The notes beneath the pieces are model-generated. The model searched no databases, was not told where the DNA came from, and saw only the letters and a list, made by a program, of their open reading frames with translations. A DNA stretch of 64,000 nt, taken from positions 2,832,026 through 2,896,025 of the forward strand of contig CM119269.1 in NCBI GenBank assembly GCA_051294375.1, written 5' to 3'. Both the position numbers and the translations under genes were made by a program. Numbering within the stretch: position 1 is the first letter of the stretch; each line of letters starts with the position of its first letter. Positions 50,908-63,258 of this stretch are shown here, piece after piece. The DNA is from Paraspadella gotoi (lineage: Eukaryota; Chaetognatha).

Positions 50908-52783
50908 TCACCGCGACTCGTCGCCGTAATCGAACATCGTCATCAGCTCAGTCCCGCCCCACTCCTTTTCTATCCTCGCGTCGACGGAGTCGTTGAGGGC
51001 GACGGTAAAATGACGCCGCCAATCCCCGACGGCCCCGCGGCGATACATAGAACGACCATCCTTCGTGTCCGCATTTTCGATGGGATCCTTTGCCTTTTTC
51101 ACTTTGGCAAAATCAGTCTCAATGGCCACCTGGCGTGAGATGGAGAAATGGTTACGGTTGATCAATCTATTAATCATGTAAACGAAAGATTAATCAATAT
51201 TTTATTGCGTTGTTATAAATTAATTTAAATTCAAATTTAAATCCCTTGATGATGGAAACATTAAAAATCACTATATAATTCAATTAATCAGTGAATCAAT
51301 AAACCAAGCAACATACAATATTCGTACTATTGTTCTACTGAAAAACTCAACGACCACTCATTCAATAATTGAATACGTAAATCAGTTAATTATTTTATGT
51401 GTCGATAAAATAATTCAAAATTTGAACATGAAAAATCACTTAATCAATACGCAACACTTGATCAAACAACCCACCTGTTCGTAAAACTCGGTCGAATAGT
51501 CGAATCCTAAGAACACGCCCAGCTTTCTGATCGTCTCCGCCGGTCGCTTCTTCAGATTTTCGAACGTCACGTGCACTACGTTGGGGCGTGACCGGAAGCG
51601 GAGCAGATACTCGCGCTCGAAGGCGAAGTAGGATCCGTTCTCGGCCTCGCAGGGTTCGTCCAGGTTGAGACGCATGAAGTTCTCGAAGGTGTCGTCGTAG
51701 AAGTAGCCCTTCAGCGCGAGACAATGATGATAGTAGGAGACAAACATGTCCTTCGGGTTCCTGAATTTTTTTGGGGTATTTTTATTAGCTTGTTTTTTAT
51801 AAGTGTGATTTTCAATTATAGAATATATGATAATAGAAAATAGAATTTAATAGAATATAATCAAAGTAAAAGTCAACGGTTATTAATTTCCGCGACAATC
51901 TTTCTTGTTCAAGTTCCATCGGATCTGGTTATGTAGTAGTTAGTAGTTAATAACTAGTTATGTACTAGAAGAAGCGAAAATATATTCATTATCTAAACAT
52001 TACTTATTTAAACAAACAATAGTGTTTTACTTGTGTACCATTTGACTTTTGAAACATTTACCTCGAGGCTCTGATTATTTTGCAGTTTTTCTTAAACGCC
52101 TCCTTGGGCAGCATCTTCCAGGGCAGATGTGTCAAGATGACCCTGGGTGACGGCATGCTGGAGAAGTGTTCCGTAGGAAAGGGATACATTTCGAGGAAGA
52201 GTTCGTCCTTGGAGCCTTTGTGGAGACTTACTTCTCCAGTTACGAGCATATGGAGGATCTGTGGATTTAACCTTCGTCAACAGAAACCCAAGTCTCCCAG
52301 TCTCTCATGAATTCATTCCCAAAATTGAAATTCTCAAAAAGTAAAAGATATTCCTTGTGCGTTTGCAATAATGAAAAATCTCTCCCGAGCATTTCGCACC
52401 AATCACTTTCAATATTCCCATCTACCATTCGCGCCACGCACCTCATGGAGAAAATGGTGGCCGCACTTTTGGTAGGAGACGACGAAGATGTCGTCGTCGC
52501 GGATAGGCAACGCGGAGACGGCGTCGATGGCGCGTTTGAAGGACGCGTCGCTGAACCAAAAGAAGTTGCACATGCGGACGCCGTCGACGACGAAGGGCGA
52601 AGTGAGTTGAGAACCGTCCGCGCGCGTCCCGTTGCTCCGTCGGACGGTGTGGATGACGGCATTGACGGAGCCTTCCACTCCGCCGAAGTGGTTACCGGCG
52701 AAGACGGCGTCGACCACCTCGTTGAGGATTTTCCACGCCATTGAGAATAGGCTCGAAATGTTTCGAAATGGATTCGGTAACAT
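50908..52783 (-). CDS. Cytosolic sulfotransferase (SULT family)
   Basis: PAPS-dependent transferase that moves a sulfuryl group to a hydroxyl or amine of a small molecule; substrate unknown. Four exons: 52783-52442, 52258-52062, 51760-51475, 51129-50908, GT-AG, phases 0, 2, 0, giving 348 residues. SULTs are usually about 290-300; the excess is mainly the N-terminus before the PAPS loop. Motifs in order: 5'-phosphosulfate loop SYQKCGHHF (about 103-111, family norm YPKSGTTW; the Lys is kept), catalytic His158 in LTHLPWKMLP, 3'-phosphate motif RNPKDMFVSYYHH (about 180-192), and C-terminal RRGAVGDWRRHFT (about 305-317, family norm RKGxxGDWKNxFT). No signal peptide or membrane anchor is seen. ATG at 52741 (MAWKILNEVV) is a possible shorter start. 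Assignment to the family is firm; the subfamily is not. Confidence 0.92.
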
Positions 52784-53908
52784 GTCGTTCGTTTATATTG
52801 ATTTTTCATTCACGAGCCACAGTTTACTATTTTGTTTTAGGATCTATTTTGTTATTATCCGATGGCGATAAAAGAATCTAAAGACGTGAAGTCAAAATGT
52901 GTCTGACTTACAGTATTGTAAAATCTACTTCAATTTTTTGCCTTTTCTTAGTTTTTAAATCTTTTTACGGAGCAAGTTTCGAATCAAGGTTCAGAATAGT
53001 TAAACTCTCGCACTTGAAAACTTGAATTCCTTTTTTCGAAAACAGCTTCGGCTCAATCGACCCTTTTCAGTAGTTAAACTACTCTGCCAAAAAACAATCT
53101 ACATTTTAAGTTCGCCAAAAGACATTCGAAACAGCACTTTTTATTTTAATGAAAAAGACAAACATTGTTATATCCCGCAGATTTATTCTTTTTATAAAAT
53201 TGTTTGGAAAGTTTTGACTGTGAGGTAGTGAAATAGCTTCTCAGGGTATACTTAACTCAAATTCAAATATGTTTCAAAAATATTTCACTAGAATTAAGTT
53301 ACTAAATAAAACTTTGTTGTTTTTTTTTTCAAATCTCTAGCTTGTTTCAGAAATTGTAAGTAAATTTGATATAACAAAAATAAATAAATTTATTTACAAG
53401 GTGACATAAACTTTGAAAACAGGATGTAATTACATAACAACGCAATTACAGCTATGACTAAAAAGCGAAATTTATTCAGAAATCGGAAAATCATTGTCTT
53501 GAGTATAGAAATTGTTTCTTTAAAATATGGGCGTGTTTTTTAATCATTCAAACGAACTTTAAGAACATTTAAAAAATTTGGAAGATTGATTGTCAGATGG
53601 TAAAAACGGGGGAAAGTAACTGAAAGTCACTGAAAGTCCCTGAAAGTGATAAAATCACAAAATAGGACGGTTTCTCTATAACAAAACATCTGGGAAGTCG
53701 CCGAAACTTTTTGGCTGCCGCATTGTGCTTCAACCACAAGAAAAGAACAGTTAATTGCCGCTTCATTCGTAGCCGTTTGGACGCAACGAGCAAAAAAGGC
53801 CATATAATATATTATATGGCTGCAAAAACTGCAAGCGCTGTAAACTTTTTTTATTTTTCCTCTAAATTTTCAGCGGCTTAAGCAACGCTTATCTGAAAGT
53901 TCTTGAGG
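52784..53908. other. Intergenic region, sulfotransferase 5' side to KASH gene 3' side
   Basis: AT-rich with no exon recognised. A short tandem array of CTGAAAGT-type units (about 53617-53649) is present. Confidence 0.5.
53850..53855 (-). terminator. AATAAA polyadenylation signal, KASH gene
   Basis: AATAAA on the minus strand, 54 bp past the KASH stop codon. Confidence 0.5.
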
Positions 53909-56180
53909 TCACAAGGGAGGAGGTCCATCAAAGTATCTGAGTTGCGGTTGCAGCGACCATTTTAGGGAGTTGGTCTCGCTGCAGCATCCGGAGTTTTGGA
54001 AGAAGGCGAAGCCGAATGCGGAAACAAGAAGCAACAGGGAAGCGGGAAGCGCAGCACGAACCAGTTGAGAGAGTGCTCGGCGAACTTTGGAACATGTCGG
54101 CGGATCTGCGAAGAAAATAATTTAGATTTAATTCATGGGGAATAGAATCTTATTTACAATTAATTATACAGTATGATAGAGTATTAGTGTATTTCGGCAC
54201 ACACGATTTACTATTACAATTCAATTATTATTATACTATTACTATTCAATAAAAATAAATCATTTTTCTGTCTGGTTTAGCAAAGTCCCGTTACAACAAC
54301 ACAGATAAATTTAACCACCTGAACGATTAAAGATAGCCGACGACGGTGACAGAGGTTTGGAGGCGTTCGTCGGCGATTCGTCCTTCAACGTCGCTACGTC
54401 GTCGTCGTCTTCTTCGTCGACATCGTCCTCCTCGTTCTCCTCGTCAATGTTTATCACAGTTTCGCCGATCTGCGTCAACGTCCTTCTCGATGTCTTTCTC
54501 GACGAAGTCATCGACGCTCCTCCATCGTCAAAGTTGCCGTCCGCGTCACCGGCGTCGCCCAACCTCCGCGCCGACGGTCGCCTGTTCGGAATCGGCGTCG
54601 ACGTCGCGGGCGTCGGCAACGTCGTCGTGGGCGGCTTCGGGGACGGAGTCGGTCTGTTCAGGCTGAGGGAAGATGCGGAGGTGGGGTATGCCGAGTCGTT
54701 GGGAGCGGGGACGACGAGGGAATTGTCGGAGGTGGTCTTCTTTGGTCTTTGCGACCTTCGACGCGCCTCCTTCTTTGTTTCCTTCGTCGTCGACCCATCT
54801 CCGCAGCGGCTCGTCAACATCGAACCCCCCAATCCCACTTCCAGCCTCGAATCTAAGTCCAATTGGTCGCAGCGACGCTGCTTGTCGGCGGTGATGGCGC
54901 GGAGGATCTCCCACTCCTCCAGCACGTCCTCGACGACATCGAGATCCTCGGCGGAGATGGTGGTGCGTTTGGCGCGGATGGCCGCCTCGATGTGCGAGCG
55001 GACGACGCCGAGACACCTGATGTTCGTCTGGCAAATTGCCATCAGTTGAGTGTACTTTTTCCCTTCGACGGAGATGTCTCGCTTGAGTCGGTTGAGGGTC
55101 CCGTGGGTGACGTCCAACTGCTTCGTCGACTCCTCGACGATGTGATCCAAGTCTTCGAGGTCCGAGTCGGAGTCGACGACGGCGTCGTAGAGAGACGAAG
55201 CCTTCCGTTGCTTCTTAGGTGAAGAGGATTTGGCCGTGGGCGGACTTTTTCGCGAATGGGTGCAGGGGCGATGGCGGGAAGGTGGGTACGAGCCCAGGGC
55301 GTGTGGGCGGGGCGAAGTGATGGGTGAGGGCATTGCGAGTGTGTCGGGCGGGTAAGGGAGTGGTTGAGGTGAGGAAGGAGGTGAGGGAGGGAGAGTGAGA
55401 GGTGGAGACGCCGTCGTCGATCGCGGCGGCGGCGTCGTTGCAGCGACGTCATCGCGTCGTCGTGGGATGGCGTCGTCGTTCATGACTTCGCCGATGAGTC
55501 TTAAGATGGCGTCGTAATCGTCGTCGTCTTCATCGACATCGTCGTCGCCGGGAAAGACGGACGAACAGCGCGTCGAACCGGCGTCGTCTTCTTCGCGTTC
55601 CTCGCAGCGTGTTCGACCCGTGAAGGACGATTGGTAGGAGGAAGATCTCGGCGGCGCCGACGGCGGCGGCGACGACGATACCAGCGACGACGACACCAAC
55701 GACGACTGGAGATCGAAACTGTCCCACTCTTCGTCGGAGAGATAAAAGTCTTCGGTGTCCAGCACCAACTCCCTCGTCCACATCGACGGAGGGAAGCTTC
55801 GCGACGTCGTCATTCGTCGTTGGCGTCGTTTGGAGGAGGAAGAGGAGGAGACCGTGAGCGTCGGATCGGCGACGGAGTCCACGTCGGCGTCGGCACCGTC
55901 CAACGCGTCGGCGACGCGGCAGTCGAGGCTGTAGCAGCTTCCGGAGCTGCGGAGGCTGGAGGAGCCGACGGAGCCGAGGCTTTCCGAGGCGTCATAGTCT
56001 GGAAAAAAATAAATAAATTTGGAATGAAAACATTTTTGGAGAAAAAAAAATTGAAGAATTAATCGTGTTTACGAGAAATGTGGAATCTTTGCTAAAGGTC
56101 TCGGAAATACCTTCGGGGGAGTGGTACTCAAAACGCTGACGTGTTAGAGTAAACAGATAACTAATCTTTTTTCTCGACAT
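53909..56180 (-). CDS. KASH-domain outer nuclear membrane protein (nesprin-like, short)
   Basis: Tail-anchored protein of the outer nuclear membrane whose C-terminal KASH peptide binds SUN proteins in the perinuclear space (LINC complex). Exons: 56180-56111, 55998-54319, 54105-53909; GT-AG, both junctions phase 1; 648 residues. The last exon shows a complete KASH: basic RRALSQLVRAALP, membrane segment (about 600-619), then a 29-residue lumenal tail ending LRYFDGPPPL. Nesprin tails end LRYTNGPPPT. A Cys at -23 (residue 625) matches the Cys that bonds SUN in nesprins. The cytoplasmic part has Ser/Asp-rich low complexity, a Pro-rich stretch (about 210-285) and a helical region (about 300-405, containing LEEWEILRAITADKQRRCDQL-like sequence) that could be one degenerate spectrin repeat. 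No calponin-homology domain is present, so it is not a full nesprin. The first exon is less sure than the rest. Confidence 0.85.
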
Positions 56181-56889
56181 ATTCCATTTTCATAATTTAT
56201 TTTTGGTCTACAATTATTTCGTTTCAATGTTATTGTGATAAATCTTAGTGCAAAACCATTCAAAAGGTCGTTTTTGTTTTAAAAAAAGATTCGAATTTAA
56301 GGTCTAATGAGAACATATGAATAAATTAACGCTAACTAAAAAAAAACATTAGTTTTATCCGATAATATTTTAGTCATCCGCTTATCTGTGTCATCATAAG
56401 TTTTTTCTTTTGAACAACATTTTTAACTTTTACTCAGTGTTACGCCATTTGCCTTTATCAGGGAAATTCCTGATTCGACCATTCGACCATTCACAATTTC
56501 AAAAGCTTTCATTATTCACTTGTCCCTCATAATTCCAAGAAACAAAGGTTCTTTCAATCATTTTCAGCAGTTGGAATTTGCGTTGGTGGAAATAAAAAAG
56601 TCGACAATAATAAAAAAAAAAGTTTGGATCAGAGACAAGAGGGGTTTTATTTGTATTAAATATTCGAATTTAACTATCGCCAACGAGTTGTTTCTCAGCG
56701 AGAAGAATAAAATAAATTTAAGGGGATAAAAAAAACTAAAAACTAAAAAAAGTTCAAACCAATTGTTTAGTGGAGTTTTTCCGTACATGAATGTGAATCG
56801 TATTGGCAGACAATAAACCTTCAGATTTGTTTATCACACATATCAATCAAATTTTTCGATTTTAAAATCGATCTATCATTTCCCTTCTC

Positions 56890-57044
56890 CTAATTCACCT
56901 TGTCTATGACTCCATTGAGGTTTGTTCATTTGTTGGAAATCTGAAGTCGAGCGCGAAATCCGTTGGCGTCGCTTCTTCATCTTTTCGTTGCCTCGTCTTT
57001 TTCTGGCGAACGATTCGTCTTGGCTCACTTTTATGCGCGGAATC
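56890..57044 (-). CDS. Possible alternative 5' exon of the KASH gene
   Basis: An open segment with acceptor-like TTACTAG and donor CAAG/GTGAAT encodes a basic peptide (SFARKRRGNEKMKKRRQRIS). It ends in phase 1, so it could join directly to the 55998 exon but not to the 56180-56111 exon. No transcript evidence; it may be chance. Confidence 0.25.
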
Positions 57045-59388
57045 CCTAGTAAATGCATAAATAAATAAACGATTTAGTTTTGTTAAAAGGTTACAATTGG
57101 AAAAAAAATTCCTTTTTTTAAACAAAAACCCGAAAAACAAATAAACATAAACTTTGAAGGTAAAGTTTTTTTGGAAAATTTCGTTGGCGCGATGGAGATT
57201 CTTGTTTTTATTTTTTTTTTTTTTTTTAATAAAAGCCAAAGATTTCCCGGATTAAAAAAACAGAGAAATTTGGCCACATGCTCATCATAAGTTTTCGAGG
57301 TTTTTTTTTTTATTTCAAAGTATTTTTTTCTTCAACTTTTCCTTCCGTTTTTTCTCTTTTTCCGCAAAAAAATGCCTCCCGGGTTTTTCACACTTTGCGG
57401 CTTTCATCCACAAAAACTCACTCGCTCTCACGTTCATACTCGGGTTCACTCTCGGGTTCACTCTCGGGTTCATTCTCAATTTTCTTTCATCTTCAAATTT
57501 GATTTCAACTTTAATTTTTTTTTTCTTATTTTTTTTTTACTTAGTTTTCGTTCCTATCCTTCATAATAGCAAAGCCTTAGGTTGAGATTAGATTGACTTC
57601 TTTTTTTATTCAAATACTATTACGTGATTCCACCGCGCGAATAAAATTAATCAAGTGAATCCACTCAAAAAGGGGAAAAAAAGAAGATTTTTTTTTCTTT
57701 TTAAATTAGAATTTTTCAATCTGGGAAGAGATCGTGGGTTTTTTTTCTCTTTTCTCAGAGCTCACATCATGCGAAATGTCATGTGCCATTAGCTTCTATA
57801 GAGCGCACACCCTTTCCAGCTTCGAGTGAGCGCATTCGCATTGATATTTTCTTTTTCTTTGAATAGGCAAGATTCGAAATAAAAAGGAATTTTTTTTTTT
57901 CAATTTGGTTGAAAGGATCGAAGTTTTTTTGATCTCGTGATCAGCCTTTTTTTTTCATTCTTTTGTTCTCGTGTCGGGGGTGTCTTGTTTTATTATTTTT
58001 TTTTTTGAAAGTTTTTAACTGGAGAAAGGAGAAAAAAAAAGGATTTAAAAGAGTCGCCGCCAACGCGGCCGAATCCGCTGCCGAATCCGCTGCCGAGAAC
58101 GCCAGCGGCGGATTTCGAAATCCGGCGGATAAAGTCAGACCGTCGTCGGCGCCCCGTCGTCGCGGTCGAGCGTAGGAGAACAACAGATATCACTTTGTAA
58201 TTACTGTCGAGAGTTAGAGCAGAACAACCTAGATTGCCTTATAATTACTGATTGTGATACAGCTGAGAACAAAGGGTGCTCTATTGCTATAAACGTCCCG
58301 AATGTTGAATTAATGAAGGTCAGCTTTTATAATTCTTTCTAGGCGTGATATCAAATTATGGCGAGAAAACTCAAGAATGTCTCATAATAATAATAAAAAA
58401 TTTGTTTAATATAACTGTATTTAAAACGATAAACGTCGACAATATTTATTAATTACTATCGTGCTGAGAAAAAACCACGCGAGTTTTAATGTCGGAATTT
58501 TTTTTTTTATTCTATTTTTTTTTTACTTATTTCTATTCGGAAAATAAACACAAGTTAATCAACTTCCGGAACTCATTAATATTTAAACAAAATGGCCGTG
58601 AAGCAATTAATATTTTTTTTTATTAAAACAGTTAAATGTCTCCAGTGACGCTGAAGACTGGGTCCACAGTCTGTGGCCTCAGTTTTAAACCGAAGAGCAG
58701 GAAAAGGTCGCGCGTTGTTTTAAGTTGTTTTTAATTGGTTCTCTGTTCATTCATTCATTCAGATTTTGTCGAATAATTGACACTCGAAAGCCACAAACAA
58801 TAAAACAGATTTCAAGACTGTTATGCAATCGAAGCAAAACATATTACTTCCTTAATATTTAGTATCTATCTTATACTGTACATTGTGTACAAGAGGGGCT
58901 AGATTAGCAGATTTTAATCAAAAATTATTAAATTATTTATTTATTTATTTACTTAATTATTTTTTTCATTAATTTAATCATTCTTTGATGCATTCATTGG
59001 CTGAATAAATCTTTCGTCAATTCAACCATTATGCGTGCAATGTCTCCTTCACCTTACCTCCGCTAAAAAAGTAAGCGACGCCCCGATCGCCTTTTGTTCT
59101 CTTCTCCATTTCTTATTCTTCGGTTCGCCAATTTTTAAAATCGCCCTTTTTTTTTTGGTTATTTTTCTTTCTTTTTTTTATATTTATTTATTCATTTCTT
59201 TCTTTTTTTTTACTTCTCCCGTTGTGTGCCAACTCAAGTCTCTCGAAATCCGACTCCGCGCATCTCAATAATAATCGTCGGAGGCTTAATTTTTTTTTTT
59301 TTTTTTTGCGGGGAGGACCGGGGGGGGCAGGATGAATTTTTGAATCGGTTCCAATTTAAAAATTTCGTTCGAGTGAGGAAGGGGGAGT

Positions 59389-59539
<151 letters not shown>

Positions 59540-60447
59540 CGTCAAATATGAGTCACAAAAAAGTCGGTAAGGGGCGTCAGCGATTCCGCGATTAAGCTTA
59601 ATATTTCAGTTGGGGTTTTTTTTTTTCGTTACTCGCATAGAACTTTGCTTTCAATTTGGAAAGGTTCCATCGTCGTTGTCGTAATCGCCGTAGATCGTCG
59701 TAATCGCCGCGGATCGTCGCGGTTTTCGCCTTTTTTAAACGGCGATTAACTTTCGAGTCGCGAAGGCGGAGATTATTATTCTTTTTAAAAATCTTTCTTT
59801 CTTTCGTTTTTCGCTCCTTTTTTTTGGCGCTGGAGTTGGAAAAATTGGAAGATTGAACGATCCTTTTATACTTTTTTGGCGAGATAATTTTCTAGTTAAA
59901 CACTTTTTTCGTGATTTTAACTTTTGTTCTCGTTCAAACTTTTTTATCGGTTCGGATTCGGATCATCTTCTTCTTCAGGATCTGTCGACTTTTCGGGGCC
60001 ATTTAGGCAAAACCTGAAATGGTTCGTCAGAAATTTGAAATGTCCTCAGATCTGTAAATTCAGAAAAAATAATAGTTAGAGGTAGTGCATAGAAATCCAC
60101 CTGGTTTTGTTTAAGCAAAAAAAAAAGTGTAAAGAGTAAAAAAAAGTGGAATGAAATTTGTACCACCGAAATCCCGGTTCGAATCCCGATCGCCCGCTGC
60201 ATATAATTTCTCGCCAATGATTCACTTTTTTTCTCATTTCGTTTTCCCGACGACGAAAAGGAAACTTACTTTTTTATTCGAACGAAAGAGAACCTTAAGT
60301 TTTTATCGCGAGGGGCGGGTTTTGTGTTCGGATGGTTCCTTGAGGTTTATCGCTTTCTCGGGTTAGGAAGAGAGCGCGTTCGGGAGAGAGAGAGAGAGAG
60401 CGCGGGGAAGGGAAAGAGATTTAGAGCAGAAGTTGAACGACGGAAAT

Positions 60448-60450
<3 letters not shown>

Positions 60451-60539
<89 letters not shown>
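60451..60539. repeat. GA dinucleotide microsatellite
   Basis: About 89 bp of uninterrupted GA. Confidence 0.95.
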
Positions 60540-60541
<2 letters not shown>

Positions 60542-61222
60542 GAAGAGAATTAATTTGATAATAAAATATAATGTGTTAAAAATAAAGAAACTTTGATTTG
60601 ACCGAAAGCGAATTAGACGAGTTAAACCGCTACCCCTCCGCTTTGTGACGCCTATATTTCCTTGATTGAGTTAACAATCTTCATTGTTAAAAGTCGCGCG
60701 AATGAAACGAAGAAAAGAGCGATAGGATCAGAGACAGAGGAGGATGAGTTGTGGCCACTAAAGAGAGAGCAAGAAGGGAGAGAGAGAGAGAGAGAGCCCA
60801 AGAGATATTGGATTTAGTCTCACAAATTTCTTGTTCTTCTCCGTCGGATTTCCGGTTGCCACTGGTACCAACTTGCATCCAAGCGGCGATTCCATCGATT
60901 TTGCTCGGCGCCGCCTTGTCCGCCTACTGCGACGTGTCACAGCACCGTGTCACCACAATGCTACGCCGTGTCTTCGTGCGTTTCTCGACTTTGTCTCCAA
61001 CCAGTTTCCTTTCAATGGGAATCAATTTTTTTTTACTAGAAGTCGAGGTTTAGATTCGTCAACGCTTACCTTTTAATTTTTTAAAAATTTTGTAAAAATT
61101 TAAATATTTATATAATTTTTTGTTCGACGGAGGCATCGCATCGCATCGTTCTTTTTCTTTTGTTTTACATCTTACAATTTGCTGCTCTTTTGGGGGGAGT
61201 TCTCTTTTAAATTATTTTTGTA

Positions 61223-61223
<1 letters not shown>

Positions 61224-61313
<90 letters not shown>

Positions 61314-61330
61314 TTTCTTTCTTTTTTTTA
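61224..61330. repeat. TTTC tetranucleotide microsatellite
   Basis: More than 20 TTTC units, nearly pure. Confidence 0.95.
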
Positions 61331-61748
61331 TATTATGCTTGCTAGCTTATTAGCTTTCTTTTTTTTCTTTCTTCCTTTCTTTCTTGCCGAGACCCCCCGC
61401 GATCGTAGATCAGACAAATCCTTGACAAAAATTTTTGTCGACGCGATTTCGTCGTCAAATTAAAAAAAAAAACCAAAAAAATCTACTTGGCAACCTTCAT
61501 TATTGTAATATTTTTAAGTCCCTTACTACGTCAAAACGAAAATCCTTTTTGACGGTGAATTAAGACCAAAAAAAGCAAACAAATTTTTTTGGCGTCGTAT
61601 TTCTTGGCTGCGTTGTGTGACTTATAGCTATTTTTTTTATCTCCGTTCGCTGTGTTGAGACATCCCAACCCTCCAAAAAAATTGTGTTTTGATTTTTAAT
61701 TAAAAAGAGTTTTGCGTCTTGTTGTGTTTGCATCGCCGAGATTTTTTC

Positions 61749-61993
61749 ACGGAAAAGATTTGGCTTGGCTGAGATTTTGAGCTAAGGATTTCTGAGGATT
61801 AGGTCGCACGGGGAGACGAAGGCCTCGAAGACCACCCTCGGTGATCAGAGGAGTGACGATGTCGGCGTCACTCGGGCGTGAGAGGAGGATGTGTCGGGGG
61901 TGATGTTGTTGGATGTCGGGAGTGTTGTTTGATTGCAAGACGACATCGACTTTGCGATGAGGATTTTGCGGTGATGGCTTGTGTTGTGGTCAT
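61749..61993 (-). CDS. Weak candidate coding exon
   Basis: A minus-strand open segment of about 80 codons in a local GC-richer patch has a non-repetitive composition (ILLSRPSDADIVTPLITEGG) and ends in TGA. There is an AG just inside its 5' end but no clear partner exon. No family recognised; it could be chance. Confidence 0.2.
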
Positions 61994-62996
61994 TCAAAGA
62001 TTTTACAAACACAAAGAGGATTTCAATTTGATTTATAAAATTCTCACGAAAAAAAAAGTACGAGAAAACGTGAGTAGATTTAAAAGAAGAAATTAGCATT
62101 GAACATTTGAAATTGGTTTTTCAGAAACGCTTTTTATCTTGACATAAAGTAAGAAATAAAATAGCGACTTTACTCCCTTCACGATTTTAAAAGTAAAAAA
62201 ATAAAATTAAAAAAGATCTTTGGTTTTGATAACGATGACAGTCAATGCGTAGAGATATCACGACGACGATGATGATGACGAATACGACGACGATACCCAA
62301 GAAGACGAAGAATACGAAAAAGGATTCGAAATAAAACGAAATTCTATCGCGCGTGAGAGAATTATCCTGCTAAAAAAAAAATACCGTTTATTATGGAGCG
62401 AAAATGGAACGAAGATAAAAAAAAATTAAAAAAGGGGGCAAAAAGTAAAAGCCAATCGCAGCTGCGTTTCTCGATCGCGATAGGGGAAGGAGGAAGAGGA
62501 GGAGGAAGAGGAAGAAGAGGAGGAGCAAGAGGATTAGTTCCTCTTCCTCGAAGAGGAATCGAATTTCCGCCGCGTGAATCGAAGACTCGAGAAAGGGTCA
62601 GTCGGGGACAGAGGTAGGGGGGGAGGGCGAGAGGGGGGTGGGGGGGGGAAATGGGAAAGGGGAGGGGATGAAAAGGGTTGAGAAGGAAGAGAATTTAATG
62701 GGGATGAATTAGGGACAGTGGGGGTTAGTAATTCGGGGTGAATTGAGTTTGGGAGGTTTGAACAAATATTAATTAAGGACATGGTGGATGGAGAGTCGTG
62801 AAAATCTTAATTAGGGAGTGAGAGGATTAAAGGTAAATTCGCTGCGAGTGAGAAAGCGACGTGAATTTAAGGTGAATGTATTTCAAGTCGAAGAAAGGAT
62901 GAGAAGAAATGACGAATATCGAGGATGATGGGGTTATCATCGCCGACGGTCGAATGTCCATCTCGTTTCTGAAAGGATTAACGCGGGGCTGTGAGA

Positions 62997-63021
62997 AGAG
63001 AGAGAGAAGAGAGAAGAGGAG

Positions 63022-63080
<59 letters not shown>

Positions 63081-63184
63081 CCAAGAATATAATGAGAGTT
63101 CTCAAGTCTCCAAAGTCGTTAATTAGTCAGCGATAATTCGACAAACAAAAAAGCAGAAAGATTCGCTAAATTCGACAAATAAAA

Positions 63185-63254
<70 letters not shown>
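62997..63254. repeat. Two GA tracts
   Basis: GA tracts at 62997-63078 and 63189-63254, separated by about 110 bp of ordinary sequence. Confidence 0.9.

Positions 63255-63258
<4 letters not shown>

Noticed and set aside
54311-55903. A single 530-codon open frame as a complete intronless protein
   Set aside because: The frame begins inside a longer exon with an acceptor at 55998 and ends at a phase-1 donor at 54319 that leads to a KASH exon; the spliced model explains more.
60172-60190. tRNA-like T-arm motif GGTTCGAATCC
   Set aside because: The flanking stem does not pair and there is no D-arm or anticodon arm upstream.
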